A stretch of 64,000 bases of DNA from NCBI GenBank assembly GCA_004379135.1, contig NBNI01000007.1, positions 979,501 to 1,043,500 of the forward strand. Reading direction: 5' to 3'. Positions 52,220-60,630 of the stretch are shown one piece after another. The position numbers were made by a program, and so were the translations under genes. How positions within the stretch are numbered: position 1 is the stretch's first letter; each line of letters starts with the position of its first letter. The notes under the pieces are model-generated. The model saw only the letters and a program-made list of their open reading frames with translations, did not search any database and had not been told where the DNA came from. This DNA is from Acidimicrobiales bacterium mtb01 (GTDB lineage Bacteria; Actinomycetota; Acidimicrobiia; Acidimicrobiales; Ilumatobacteraceae).

Positions 52220-54173
52220 CGGACGTCCCCACCTGACCCGTGCCGCGGCTGAGCCGAGTCTTGATTCGCGAGGCCAGTAGACGATTTTGAGCACTCATAC
52301 CCTCAGGATTCGCGAGCACGCTGACCACAAGAGCCAGTCCTGCGACCAGCTGGTAGTTCTCGCCGAGGTGAAGGAATCGGCTTGCTGCGAAATAGGCGAG
52401 CCCGAGCGGCGCGAGCACCCCAGCGAACACGGCTCCTTCGATGCTGGTGATTCCACCGAGAAAGGTGAACGTCAGGACCGACAGGCCAGCGAAGACTGTG
52501 AAGGAGTCCGCCGAGAGCTGACCTCGGCTGTATCCGATCAGAACTCCGGCCAATCCTGCGAGAGCAGCCGAGATCGTGAACGCCGCCATCTTCGTGCGGG
52601 CCACATGAATTCCGACGGACGCCGCAGCGCGCTCGTCAGAGCGAATGGCCAGCAGCGTCGCACCGAACGACGATCGAATGAGGAACCGCACTCCGAGCAG
52701 CGAGGCCACCAAGAGCACCAGGACCAGCAGGCCGAACTGAATGCGAGCGAGGCTCGAGCCTGACCGAATGCCGAGATCGATCCCGAAGAGCCTGGGGTTC
52801 GAAATGAGGTTGCCGGCCGGAGGCGAGAGCTGCGGATTTCGGAACACGAACTGCTCGGCGGTGACGGCGCCCGCGAGTGTGACGATCGCGAGTTGGGTCC
52901 CTCGGATCCGCAACGCCGGCAGTGAGACCAGGAAACCCACCGCTGCCGCGGCAGCAATCGCCACGATCGGGGAGACGGGAAACCTGAGGGCAGTGCGCCG
53001 CTCGACGGCAGACAGCACGAAGCCTGCGACGCCAGCGAGTGCCACGGGCGCAAGAGAGATCTGCCCTACGAAGCCGGTGATCACAACCAGCGAGAGCGAC
53101 ATGATCGCCATGATCATCGTGGTGATGACGGCGAAGCGGAGTGACCCGCCCGACACCATGAGAGCCACGAGGAACATCATCGTGAGAAGCGCGGTGGCGC
53201 GACCGCCGAGCGAGTCCCGCGAGACCGGAGGCATGGCGCTTGATGCCCCCTCGCCACGGCCAGGAAGGTGACGGCCGTTGATCGCGAGTGCGACCACGAC
53301 GAGTATGAACGGAGCCGCATCGACCATTCCAGCAGCAGCCCATTTCGGCCACCAGGTTTGGGTTGACGTGTACGTCAGCAACGACTGGACGACTCCGAGG
53401 GCCAGCCCACCCAAGCAGGCAACGGTGATCGATCGGAACCGTGCCAGCAGTGCTACCGCCATCGCGGGGACGATCATCAGGGTGTACGAGGTTGGAGTGA
53501 GGCTTCTCGTCGGAGCGGCGAGGATCAGGATCAGCCCACCTGCGAACCCGGCAATCACCCATACAAGGGCGTTGAGTCGAGAGGGAGACAATCCGGCGAG
53601 CTGAACTCCGACCTCGTCCTGGCTCGCTGCGCGAGTTGCGAGGCCGGCTTTCGTGAAGTGGAAGTAGGCCGCCACAAGCATCCCGAGAACCACAACCGCC
53701 AAAGCCAGAAATAGACGGTCGCGAGGAACAACGACACTGCCGATCGCGAGGGGCTCGTTCGGCAGGACGTTGCCCACGACCCTCGGGTCGGTCCCGAATC
53801 GCAGGGCTACCCAGGCCTGCATGCACAGCAGCACACCAATTGAGGCAACCGTCTGCGCGAGTACGGACGTTCGGCGGAGTGGTCGGAAGACCAACCAGTA
53901 GGTCGCGAGAGAGACAACAACGGCCACGGCGACTCCAAGCACCAGTGCGGTCATCACGGAGGTCGGTCCGATGTCGATCGTTCCCACTGGAAGGACGAGG
54001 CGTCCCGTCTTGGTGAGCTCGTCGAAGACAAACGGCGCCCACATGACCATTGCGGCGTAGCCGAAGTTGACTGCCCCGGTGCTGCCGGCTGTTGTGACGA
54101 TTCCGATGGCAAGCCCGGCAGCGATCGCACCCGAGCCGAGACCGAGAATGGCGAATGCAAGAATCTGGTTCAT
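52212..54173 (-). CDS. Fused LivH-LivM permease
   Basis: The 653-aa membrane protein joins both Liv permeases. The N-terminal half (about 1-300) is LivH-like (GSGAIAAGLAIGIVTTAGSTGAVNFG, then KAGLATRAASQDEVGVQLAG). The C-terminal half (about 330-650) is LivM-like (SLSLVVITGFVGQISLAPVALAG, SLPALRIRGTQLAIVTLAGA, RSSFGATLLAIRSDERAAASVGI). Around 17 transmembrane segments are expected. In the core genome the two are separate genes, so this is an independently acquired system. Confidence 0.92.
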   Translation of the reverse strand: MNQILAFAILGLGSGAIAAGLAIGIVTTAGSTGAVNFGYAAMVMWAPFVFDELTKTGRLVLPVGTIDIGPTSVMTALVLGVAVAVVVSLATYWLVFRPLRRTSVLAQTVASIGVLLCMQAWVALRFGTDPRVVGNVLPNEPLAIGSVVVPRDRLFLALAVVVLGMLVAAYFHFTKAGLATRAASQDEVGVQLAGLSPSRLNALVWVIAGFAGGLILILAAPTRSLTPTSYTLMIVPAMAVALLARFRSITVACLGGLALGVVQSLLTYTSTQTWWPKWAAAGMVDAAPFILVVVALAINGRHLPGRGEGASSAMPPVSRDSLGGRATALLTMMFLVALMVSGGSLRFAVITTMIMAIMSLSLVVITGFVGQISLAPVALAGVAGFVLSAVERRTALRFPVSPIVAIAAAAAVGFLVSLPALRIRGTQLAIVTLAGAVTAEQFVFRNPQLSPPAGNLISNPRLFGIDLGIRSGSSLARIQFGLLVLVLLVASLLGVRFLIRSSFGATLLAIRSDERAAASVGIHVARTKMAAFTISAALAGLAGVLIGYSRGQLSADSFTVFAGLSVLTFTFLGGITSIEGAVFAGVLAPLGLAYFAASRFLHLGENYQLVAGLALVVSVLANPEGMSAQNRLLASRIKTRLSRGTGQVGTSDA

Positions 54174-54223
54174 TCGTCAGCTCGGCTCGGGACGCGATCG
54201 GGCAACACGGGTGGGGGCCCGCA

Positions 54224-55564
54224 CTAGCCCTGGGGGGAGACGACGATGAACTTGTCGGTGACTGCGTTCCGTACGCCCGACTCTGTGGTCTTGAACAGCA
54301 GCAACTGGTTTCCGCAGGCCGTCTCTCCCTTCCAGGCGGAACCGTCGCAGCTGATCACTGGGCCGAGGAAGCCCTCAAAGTTCTTGGTGGACTTCAGCGT
54401 CTTCAGAATGGCCGATCCAGACAGATCGCCGCCACCGTCCTCCGTAAGGATTCGAGCGAAGTTCATCGTGTCTGCGAACCAGCCGAGGGCGAAGCTGTCC
54501 TTCTCCGCAAACTGAGACTGATCGATGGCCTTCATCGCATCCTTGTACATGGCGACCTCTGCTTGCCGGTCCGCAGGGGTGTTCGGATCGGTCGGCGACC
54601 ACAGATCGGAGTAGGTGAGCACTCCTACGGCAGCTGGACCAAGGATGGTGCTGAAGAGCGAACACGCTGCGGCGAAGATCGGTCCTTTGTGCCCGGCCGT
54701 CTGCACGGCGGGGATCATGCTCAGGCAGTCGACCTCGCTCGCCGACGGGCTGCCGATCACGTCGGGGTTTTCCGACATCGCTGTCGCGGCCAACACACTC
54801 CAATCCGCCGCGGTAGCGCTGTAGTAGATGACCTTGAACTTGAGACCGAGCGACTTTGCCGACGGGTCCAGCACGGAATCTGTGAAGTCACGAGACGACG
54901 GCGTGTCGGCGAGGAAGTAGACGACTGACTTCGCACCCTGCTCGGCAAAGTACTGGAGCGGCCCGAGGCCGGCAGCCGGCGCGGAGACTCCGAAGAGAAC
55001 AACGTTGGGATCTTGCCGCTGTTGCGGACCAAATGCGGCGTGCCCGAAGACTGGGATACCCGCATCGCTGAGAATCGGGAGCATTGCATCCGCTGAAGGA
55101 TCGACGCCCAGTTCGACGGCCTGAACGCCGGCCTCGACGAACTTGTTGGCGCAGTCGACCGAGCTCTCGGGCGATGCATCGACCGCGCACGGGACGAGTT
55201 CGATCGGGCGCCCACCCACGCCGTTCCTCTTCTCGTTGATCAGCTTCACCGCGGCCTCCGCTCCGTAGCGGACCTCAGGCAGCGAAATGGCGCCACCTTC
55301 GAGGTTCGAGAACCCGATCTTCAGCGGCTCGCCCGTTGCGGCGCCGGTCTTCACTGGGTCGTCCCAGGCGCGTGCCGCTGCCGGAGTCGTCGACTCCGCA
55401 GGTGAGGAGGTCTCGACGACAGTCGTTGACGAATCAACGGTCGAACCGGCCGTCGATGTGGAGCCCTTATCGACCGAAGTCGTCGACGACTGTCCGTCGT
55501 CGGAACATCCCGCTAGTGCGATCAGGGCCGCCACCGCCGCCACAAGTACACGCTGACTTCTCAT
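54224..55564 (-). CDS. Liv-type ABC substrate-binding lipoprotein of the island
   Basis: The 446-aa binding protein has a lipoprotein signal (VAALIALAGCSDD) and a Ser/Thr-rich linker of about 50 residues. The Peripla_BP_6 domain begins GEPLKIGFSNLEGGAISLPE. CVDAS, FGHAAFGPQQ and KSVVYFLADTPSSRDF are in the ligand-binding lobes. Four Cys in the mature domain suggest disulfides. ATG 55564 is favoured because the hydrophobic signal then starts in the usual place; ATG 55579 is an alternative. It is the first gene of the seven-gene operon. Confidence 0.87.
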   Translation of the reverse strand: MRSQRVLVAAVAALIALAGCSDDGQSSTTSVDKGSTSTAGSTVDSSTTVVETSSPAESTTPAAARAWDDPVKTGAATGEPLKIGFSNLEGGAISLPEVRYGAEAAVKLINEKRNGVGGRPIELVPCAVDASPESSVDCANKFVEAGVQAVELGVDPSADAMLPILSDAGIPVFGHAAFGPQQRQDPNVVLFGVSAPAAGLGPLQYFAEQGAKSVVYFLADTPSSRDFTDSVLDPSAKSLGLKFKVIYYSATAADWSVLAATAMSENPDVIGSPSASEVDCLSMIPAVQTAGHKGPIFAAACSLFSTILGPAAVGVLTYSDLWSPTDPNTPADRQAEVAMYKDAMKAIDQSQFAEKDSFALGWFADTMNFARILTEDGGGDLSGSAILKTLKSTKNFEGFLGPVISCDGSAWKGETACGNQLLLFKTTESGVRNAVTDKFIVVSPQG

Positions 55565-55850
55565 CCCCGGAACCCCCATCCAGTACGACTTGGTGAATTG
55601 GTTCCCGGATGATCATTGAACCCTTCCGGCCAAACCAGTGGGGAGTGCCCTAGACCTCAACGCACCACCGTCGAGGTCCGGGGCTCGATCTCCTCGGACG
55701 TAAAGGCGCAGCGTCCCATGTCACCCATGCGAGGCACGCGAGCCTCGTTCGGATTCCTCCTGGCCACAGCTGCAGGCGCGCTCGAATCCGAGTCGTTCGC
55801 GTGACTCGCAGCAGCCCGATCTCGTGAGCGCCTCACGACGTGATGTGCGT
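55565..55850. other. 286-bp intergenic region holding the operon promoter
   Basis: Apart from the shared motif at 55638 no feature is evident. A 62-codon plus-strand frame (55616-55804) lacks a ribosome-binding site and coding character. Confidence 0.5.
55638..55657. promoter_or_regulatory. Shared island motif, copy 1 (GTGGGG-N4-CCCTAGACCT)
   Basis: The 20-bp motif lies 74 bp before the start of the binding-protein gene. Sixteen of 20 positions match copy 2 at 58567, in the same orientation to the minus-strand operon. It contains GGG-N4-CCC inverted arms and may be an operator or a promoter. Confidence 0.6.
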
Positions 55851-56687
55851 TCAGCGGCCGCCGGCTTCGACGAGGCCAAGTCGCTGTCGCATCGCAGGAA
55901 GGAACTCGCGATGCGTCAGGGCGTACATCGAGTCGGCGTCGAGGGCCGCAATCAGCCGCTCGGCAGCTGTCGTGGGAGAGATGCCGTTACGAAGCGACTG
56001 TGCCAGCGCTCGTGTCGTGCTCTCCTGCTGCTCGGCGTCCCACTCTACGCCCGGCGGTCGGCTGCGATAGCCCTTGGAGATGTCGGTGAGGACCTCACCG
56101 GGGGCGAACACCACGACCCGGATTGCGCTTCCAACCGCCACCAACTCCTGCTGGAGCGCCTCCGAGTAGCCGACAACCGCGTGCTTGCTAGCTGTGTAGA
56201 TGCTGGTGAACGGGGTCGCAATCAGTCCTGCAACCGATGCTGTGTTCACGATCAGTCCCGAGGATCCATGCCGAAGCATCATGGGGACGAAAGATCTGAC
56301 TCCGTTCGCCACGCCCAGAAGATTGACGCCGAGCACCCAGTTCCAGTCGGGTACGGACATCTCCCACGCAAGCCCAACGGGGCCGACCACTCCGGCGTTG
56401 TTGAAAAGAGCATCAACTCGACCAAACCGCTCTTCGACCGAAAGAGCGCACTCTCGCATCGCGGTCGAGTCGGCCACGTCCACTCGGAGTTGCAGGCTTT
56501 CGACCCCGGGCGGCAGAGCCGCGGTAGTCGCAGCGAGAGACGAATCATCGATGTCGACCAAGGCGAGCCGGCATCCCCGTTCGGCGAGAAGAACCGCGAG
56601 CGCCTGACCGAGACCGCTTCCGGCCCCGGTGACGACGACGACACTGTCGGTGCTCGGAGCGATCGACAGACTACCGAGCGACTCCAC
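55851..56687 (-). CDS. Short-chain dehydrogenase/reductase
   Basis: The 278-aa classical SDR has VVTGAGSGLGQALA (TGxxxGxG), FNNAGVVG, the catalytic Ser in VNTASVAGL and Y-x-x-x-K in SIYTASKHAVVG, so it should be active. GTG 56687 is chosen: it sits 4 nt after the stop of the enoyl-CoA hydratase gene. The frame continues further upstream within that gene. In this operon it could oxidise a 3-hydroxyacyl-CoA or an alcohol intermediate. Confidence 0.9.
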   Translation of the reverse strand: MESLGSLSIAPSTDSVVVVTGAGSGLGQALAVLLAERGCRLALVDIDDSSLAATTAALPPGVESLQLRVDVADSTAMRECALSVEERFGRVDALFNNAGVVGPVGLAWEMSVPDWNWVLGVNLLGVANGVRSFVPMMLRHGSSGLIVNTASVAGLIATPFTSIYTASKHAVVGYSEALQQELVAVGSAIRVVVFAPGEVLTDISKGYRSRPPGVEWDAEQQESTTRALAQSLRNGISPTTAAERLIAALDADSMYALTHREFLPAMRQRLGLVEAGGR

Positions 56688-56691
56688 TTCC

Positions 56692-57492
56692 CTAGCGCCC
56701 TTCAAAGTTCGGCGGACGCCCCTCGACAAACGCAACGATCCCCTCATGGAAGTCGCGAGTCTGCATCAGACGCTCGCTCTGCATGACCATGTGGTGGGTG
56801 TGGCTCGCGAAGTCCTCGGTGAGGCCATGCCGGAAGAGCCGCTTGATGGCACGCACGGCGAGCGGTGCATTCGCGGCGATCTCTGCGGCCATCGCCTGAA
56901 CGGTTGTCATCAACTCACCGTCAGGTACGACAAGACTCAACAGGCCGAGCCGGAGCGATTCCTCGGCGCTCAGCTCTCGACCCAGGAAGGCGATCTCCGT
57001 CGCGCGAGACCAACCGACAAGGCGGGGCAGGTACCAGGTCCCTCCACTTTCGGGGATAGCACCTCGCTTTGCGAACACCGGCAGAAGACGAGTCGAATCG
57101 CTGCCGACACGCATGTCGCAACCCAAGGCGAGATCGAAGCCGTAGCCCGCGACGGCTCCGTTCAGAGCCGCAAGGATCGGCGTATCGAGCTCGAACAGAA
57201 TCGAGGTGGGGAGTTCTCGCGTGTCGCTGGTGTACGACGTGAGGCCGTCACCCCACTCGGAGGCGCCCCCCTTCGTCATCGATGCCTTGAGATCCAGCCC
57301 TGCGCAGAAGCCCTTCCCGGCTCCGGTCAGCACGATGCACCGAATCCCTGGGTCTCGGTCAGCGCGCTTCAGGGCGTCCGCCAACTCCTCGAGCATCAGG
57401 CGTGAGATCGCGTTCCTCCGCTCCGGCCGGTTGAGTGTGACCGTGCAGACCATGTCCTGCGTTGAGTAGAGGATGTGTTGATAGTCGGTCAT
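56692..57492 (-). CDS. Enoyl-CoA hydratase/isomerase family protein
   Basis: The 266-aa crotonase-fold protein has VTLNRPERRNAIS near residue 18, GAGKGFCAGLDLKA near 58 (CoA/oxyanion loop) and AALNGAVAGYGFDLALGCDMRVG near 103. FAKRGAIPESGGTWYLPRLVG near 134 carries the catalytic-Glu region. ATG 57492 has AGGGA upstream; a longer start at 57534 would run into the preceding gene. Confidence 0.9.
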   Translation of the reverse strand: MTDYQHILYSTQDMVCTVTLNRPERRNAISRLMLEELADALKRADRDPGIRCIVLTGAGKGFCAGLDLKASMTKGGASEWGDGLTSYTSDTRELPTSILFELDTPILAALNGAVAGYGFDLALGCDMRVGSDSTRLLPVFAKRGAIPESGGTWYLPRLVGWSRATEIAFLGRELSAEESLRLGLLSLVVPDGELMTTVQAMAAEIAANAPLAVRAIKRLFRHGLTEDFASHTHHMVMQSERLMQTRDFHEGIVAFVEGRPPNFEGR

Positions 57493-57503
57493 GGTCGGTC
57501 CCT

Positions 57504-58511
57504 TCAGATCGCTTTGACAAGGTCTGCCGACCACTGTTCGTAGGTCCGCGCGTAGGGCGCGTACACCGCCACCCTGTCGAACTGCCCGTCGAAGCGATCA
57601 CGGAGTCGCTCAGCGATTGAATCCCGCGGGCCGACGATGGCGAATGCGTCGAGCATCTCATCGGTGATCAACTCGCCCATCTCTCGCCAGCGTCCCTGCT
57701 TCGACATTGCGTTGAGTTCGGGCTGAACATCGCCCCATCCGTGGACATCGAGCACCGCTCGATACGCGGGGGTCGATCCGTAGAAGGCAATCTGGCGCCG
57801 AACGGCTGTCGCAGCGGCCACCATCTCCTGTTCGTTGTCCCCCGTGACCATGAAGACCGGGCAAGCCACCGTGAAGTCGCTTCGGGCGCGACCACCTCGA
57901 GCCAGCTCCCGTTCGATCACAGGTTGTGTCACCGACTCGAAGTAGAGCTTTGTGGTGAAACCGTGCACCAGGATCCCATCCGCCACCTCCGCTGCGACTG
58001 CAGTCATCCGCTCCCCGACCGCAGCGAGCACGATCTTCGGCGGACCGTACTCACAAGGGCCAGGGTTGAAGAACGGGGTCATGAGCGTGTGGGTGTAGAA
58101 CTCGCCCCGGAAGTCCAACGGCTCGCGTTCGTTCCAGCAACGCCAGATCGACTTCGTCGCAAGGATGAGTTCGCGCATCCGGTCTGCCGGCCGAAACCAT
58201 GGCGTGCTGAAGCGCGCCTCGTTGTGTGCTCGAATCTGCGAGCCGAGTCCGAGCACGAATCGTCCGCCCGAGCTGAGTTGAAGGTCGTGGCCAACGTTGG
58301 CGAGGTGCATCGGGGATCGCGGAAATGCCACGGCGATGCCGGTCATCAGGTCGACTCGGTTCGTCGAGGTGGCCGCCACCGCCAGTGGCATGAACGGGTC
58401 GTGCGATGTCTCCGCGGCAATCAGCCCGTCAAAGCCGAGCGCCTCCAGGTGCTCCGCCTCGGTTCGTACGTCCCGCCCCATCGCCGTGGTGAGACTCACA
58501 TCGATCTTCAC
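57504..58511 (-). CDS. LLM-class F420-dependent oxidoreductase (luciferase-like)
   Basis: The 335-aa TIM-barrel flavin/F420 enzyme has GFDGLIAAETSHDPFMPLAVAA near residue 28, NRVDLMTGIAVAFPRSPMHLA near 52 and LSSGGRFVLGLGSQIRAH near 81. These are typical of bacterial luciferase-like enzymes that use reduced F420. The genome makes F420 (fbiA, cofE, cofC in this window), which supports the cofactor. GTG 58511 is preceded by GGAGG. It heads the three-gene operon. Confidence 0.88.
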   Translation of the reverse strand: MKIDVSLTTAMGRDVRTEAEHLEALGFDGLIAAETSHDPFMPLAVAATSTNRVDLMTGIAVAFPRSPMHLANVGHDLQLSSGGRFVLGLGSQIRAHNEARFSTPWFRPADRMRELILATKSIWRCWNEREPLDFRGEFYTHTLMTPFFNPGPCEYGPPKIVLAAVGERMTAVAAEVADGILVHGFTTKLYFESVTQPVIERELARGGRARSDFTVACPVFMVTGDNEQEMVAAATAVRRQIAFYGSTPAYRAVLDVHGWGDVQPELNAMSKQGRWREMGELITDEMLDAFAIVGPRDSIAERLRDRFDGQFDRVAVYAPYARTYEQWSADLVKAI

Positions 58512-58566
58512 ATCTTCCTCCCGGTCGTCTCGGAGGGACCATAGAGATCAGTTGAATTCGACAGAT

Positions 58567-58586
58567 GTGGGGTTCTCCCTAGACCT
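58567..58586. promoter_or_regulatory. Shared island motif, copy 2 (GTGGGG-N4-CCCTAGACCT)
   Basis: The motif lies 56 bp before the LLM gene on the minus strand and 151 bp before the divergent deformylase operon. It has the same orientation to the minus-strand operon as copy 1 at 55638. Confidence 0.6.
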
Positions 58587-58736
58587 GACCGGATCGTCGT
58601 TGCACACCTTCCTCTCGTGACGAGGCACGGTCATACTCATCGCACTCGGGCGGCGCCGGGGCACGACTGAGACAGTCATTCAGGATTGGTTCTCTGACCG
58701 CCAACAAATGCGCTAGTGATCCAGGAGGGGACATCC

Positions 58737-59354
58737 ATGATTCTGCCGATCGTGCTCGTGGGCGATCCCGTGCTCCGCCGTCCTGCCGAGGAGGTGCCTG
58801 AGAGCGTCATCGGCTCCCCGTACCTCATCGAGGTGGCGCATTCGATGGTGCAGACCATGCGCGCTGCGCCTGGCGCTGGGCTCGCGGCCCCTCAGGTCGG
58901 GCTGGCGCTTCGCATGTTCGTGGTGGCCGACGACGACGACCGGGTGATCGGCTCGTACAGCGAGGCATTCCTCGACGTGCTTGGCCGCAGGAGGGTCGAG
59001 CCAATGACCGTCGTGAATCCGATCGTCGAAGTGATCGATCCCACGCTCGTCGAACTGATGGAGAACTGTCTCAGCATGCCCGACCACTGGGTGGCCGTGC
59101 GCCGGCATCGCTCGGTTCGACTGCAGGGCACGAACCCGCTCGGTGAGCCCGTGAGTTTCGAAGCACACGGCTACGCCGCAAGGTTGATCCAGCACGAGTT
59201 GGACCACCTCAACGGAGTGTTGTGCATCGACAGAGGGGATACCCGGACGCTGATGACAACTGACAACCGTCTGCGCCACTGGCACGCACGGCTGCCATCC
59301 GACGTTCGGGCCGCAATGACCAACATCTCAACCACTGCAATGGAGGAAGCGTGA
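58737..59354 (+). CDS. Peptide deformylase homologue with ENCLS motif
   Basis: The 205-aa protein has all three deformylase motifs: GAGLAAPQVG (46-55), ENCLS (109-113) and QHELDH (152-157). The metal ligands Cys111, His153 and His157 and the catalytic Glu154 are present. Motif 2 is normally EGCLS; Gly is replaced by Asn110. A stretch of about 15 residues (DDDDRVIGSYSEAFLDVLGRR) is inserted before motif 2. ATG 58737 has GGAGGGG upstream. It is the first gene of a catabolic-looking operon and not next to fmt or rRNA genes, so it may deformylate or hydrolyse a small amide, not nascent proteins. Confidence 0.88.
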   Translation: MILPIVLVGDPVLRRPAEEVPESVIGSPYLIEVAHSMVQTMRAAPGAGLAAPQVGLALRMFVVADDDDRVIGSYSEAFLDVLGRRRVEPMTVVNPIVEVIDPTLVELMENCLSMPDHWVAVRRHRSVRLQGTNPLGEPVSFEAHGYAARLIQHELDHLNGVLCIDRGDTRTLMTTDNRLRHWHARLPSDVRAAMTNISTTAMEEA

Positions 59355-60199
59355 GGCAAGTAGGTACGGCCACATCAGGTGCGATCACGATCTGGTTCGA
59401 ACGCTTCGGAAGCGATGACAAGCCGACGGTCCTGCTGATCCAGGGAGCCGGCGGTCAGGCGATCGGCTGGACGGATGAGTTCTGCGAGCTGCTGGTCGCT
59501 GCTGGCCTCTCGGCCGTGCGCTTCGACAACCGAGACTCCGGACTCTCCTCCACTTCGACGGACGACGACTTGTACAGCCTCTCCGACATGGCACGGGATG
59601 CGGTCGCCGTCCTCGACGAGTTGCACGCCGAGCGTTGCCATGTCGTAGGGGTGTCGCTGGGCGGAATGATCGCGCAGACCTTGGCCATCGAGCACACCAC
59701 CCGAGTCGAGTCGCTGACATCCATCAGCACGACCCCACACGCATTTGACCCCATGTCCAGGACTCCCAGCGAAGAGCTCGTTGCGCTGACAGCCGACATG
59801 ATGGATCCCCCCGAGGACGAGATTGGTCGCGTCGAAATGGGGGTACGGCTGGCTCGCGCGATGTCTGGATCCGCGTACGAGTTCGACGACACCTTCCAGC
59901 GTTCCCTGCAAACGGAACTGGTGCGCCGGGCTTGGAACCCGGATGGGATGATGCGGCAGGGAGGCGCCGCCATCAGCGCGGAGGATCGGCTGGAGGCACT
60001 TTGCTCGATCGATCTTCCTGTGCTCGTGATCCACGGGACCGAGGACCCGGTGATGCCCTACGACGAAGGCGCAATTCTTGCGTCGGCCCATCCACGCGGA
60101 CGGCTGCTCACTTTGACCGGCGTCGGCCATGAGCTGCCCCCACAAACGTGGCCAGCAGTCATTGGCGCCATCGCCAACCTGGCGGGAGTCCAGCCATGA
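59351..60199 (+). CDS. Alpha/beta hydrolase
   Basis: The 282-aa alpha/beta hydrolase has VLLIQGAGGQAIGW (oxyanion region), RFDNRDSGLSS near residue 57, the nucleophile elbow VGVSLGGM with Ser near 101, the acid in HGTEDPVMPY near 227 and the His in GVGHELPP near 257. RFDNRDSG is usual for the aclacinomycin methylesterase-like group. It is coupled to the deformylase homologue (GTGA overlap) and to the next gene (ATGA). Confidence 0.88.
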   Translation: MRQVGTATSGAITIWFERFGSDDKPTVLLIQGAGGQAIGWTDEFCELLVAAGLSAVRFDNRDSGLSSTSTDDDLYSLSDMARDAVAVLDELHAERCHVVGVSLGGMIAQTLAIEHTTRVESLTSISTTPHAFDPMSRTPSEELVALTADMMDPPEDEIGRVEMGVRLARAMSGSAYEFDDTFQRSLQTELVRRAWNPDGMMRQGGAAISAEDRLEALCSIDLPVLVIHGTEDPVMPYDEGAILASAHPRGRLLTLTGVGHELPPQTWPAVIGAIANLAGVQP

Positions 60200-60630
60200 G
60201 AGAGAGCCCAGCGGCGTCCTTTGCAATCGAGACCGAATTCGTAGTGGGGGCCACCACCGTGTGGGACTACGTCGTGGACCCAAGGAACGATCCCGAGTGG
60301 CGTTCAGGAGTACGGGCCGTCACCGGCGTCACCATGGCGCCGGGCGTCGCTCCGCAACAGTACGAGTTGATCGGCTCGCCGATGGGCGCGGACGCCCGAA
60401 CTGCGGTGACGTTGGAGGCCGCAGTCCGCCCAACGCACGCAGTGTGGTCGCAGAGGATCCCGAAGTTCGAAGTAGTCACGACACTCGAACTCACCACTGT
60501 CGACGGTGGAACCCACGGCCGCTTCACCGTCGACCTCCACGGATCAAAGGCCATGGCGGTGGTGGTCCGGAAGGCCATCCAGGCGGGCTTCAACAAGGAC
60601 CTTCAGCGGCTGCAGAGCGCGTTGGCGTGA
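60196..60630 (+). CDS. SRPBCC family protein
   Basis: The 144-aa START/Bet v1-like protein has FAIETEFVVGATTVWDYVVDPRNDPEWRSG at the N-terminus and a long C-terminal helix (VVRKAIQAGFNKDLQRLQSAL). The fold binds hydrophobic ligands in a cavity. No catalytic residue is evident. It is enclosed by 4-nt overlaps on both sides, so its product is made with the hydrolase and aminopeptidase; it could carry or sense the pathway substrate. Confidence 0.8.
   Translation: MRESPAASFAIETEFVVGATTVWDYVVDPRNDPEWRSGVRAVTGVTMAPGVAPQQYELIGSPMGADARTAVTLEAAVRPTHAVWSQRIPKFEVVTTLELTTVDGGTHGRFTVDLHGSKAMAVVVRKAIQAGFNKDLQRLQSALA

Noticed and set aside
55616-55804. 62-codon plus-strand gene in the promoter region of the importer operon
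   Set aside because: No ribosome-binding site, no recognisable features, and it covers the shared regulatory motif.
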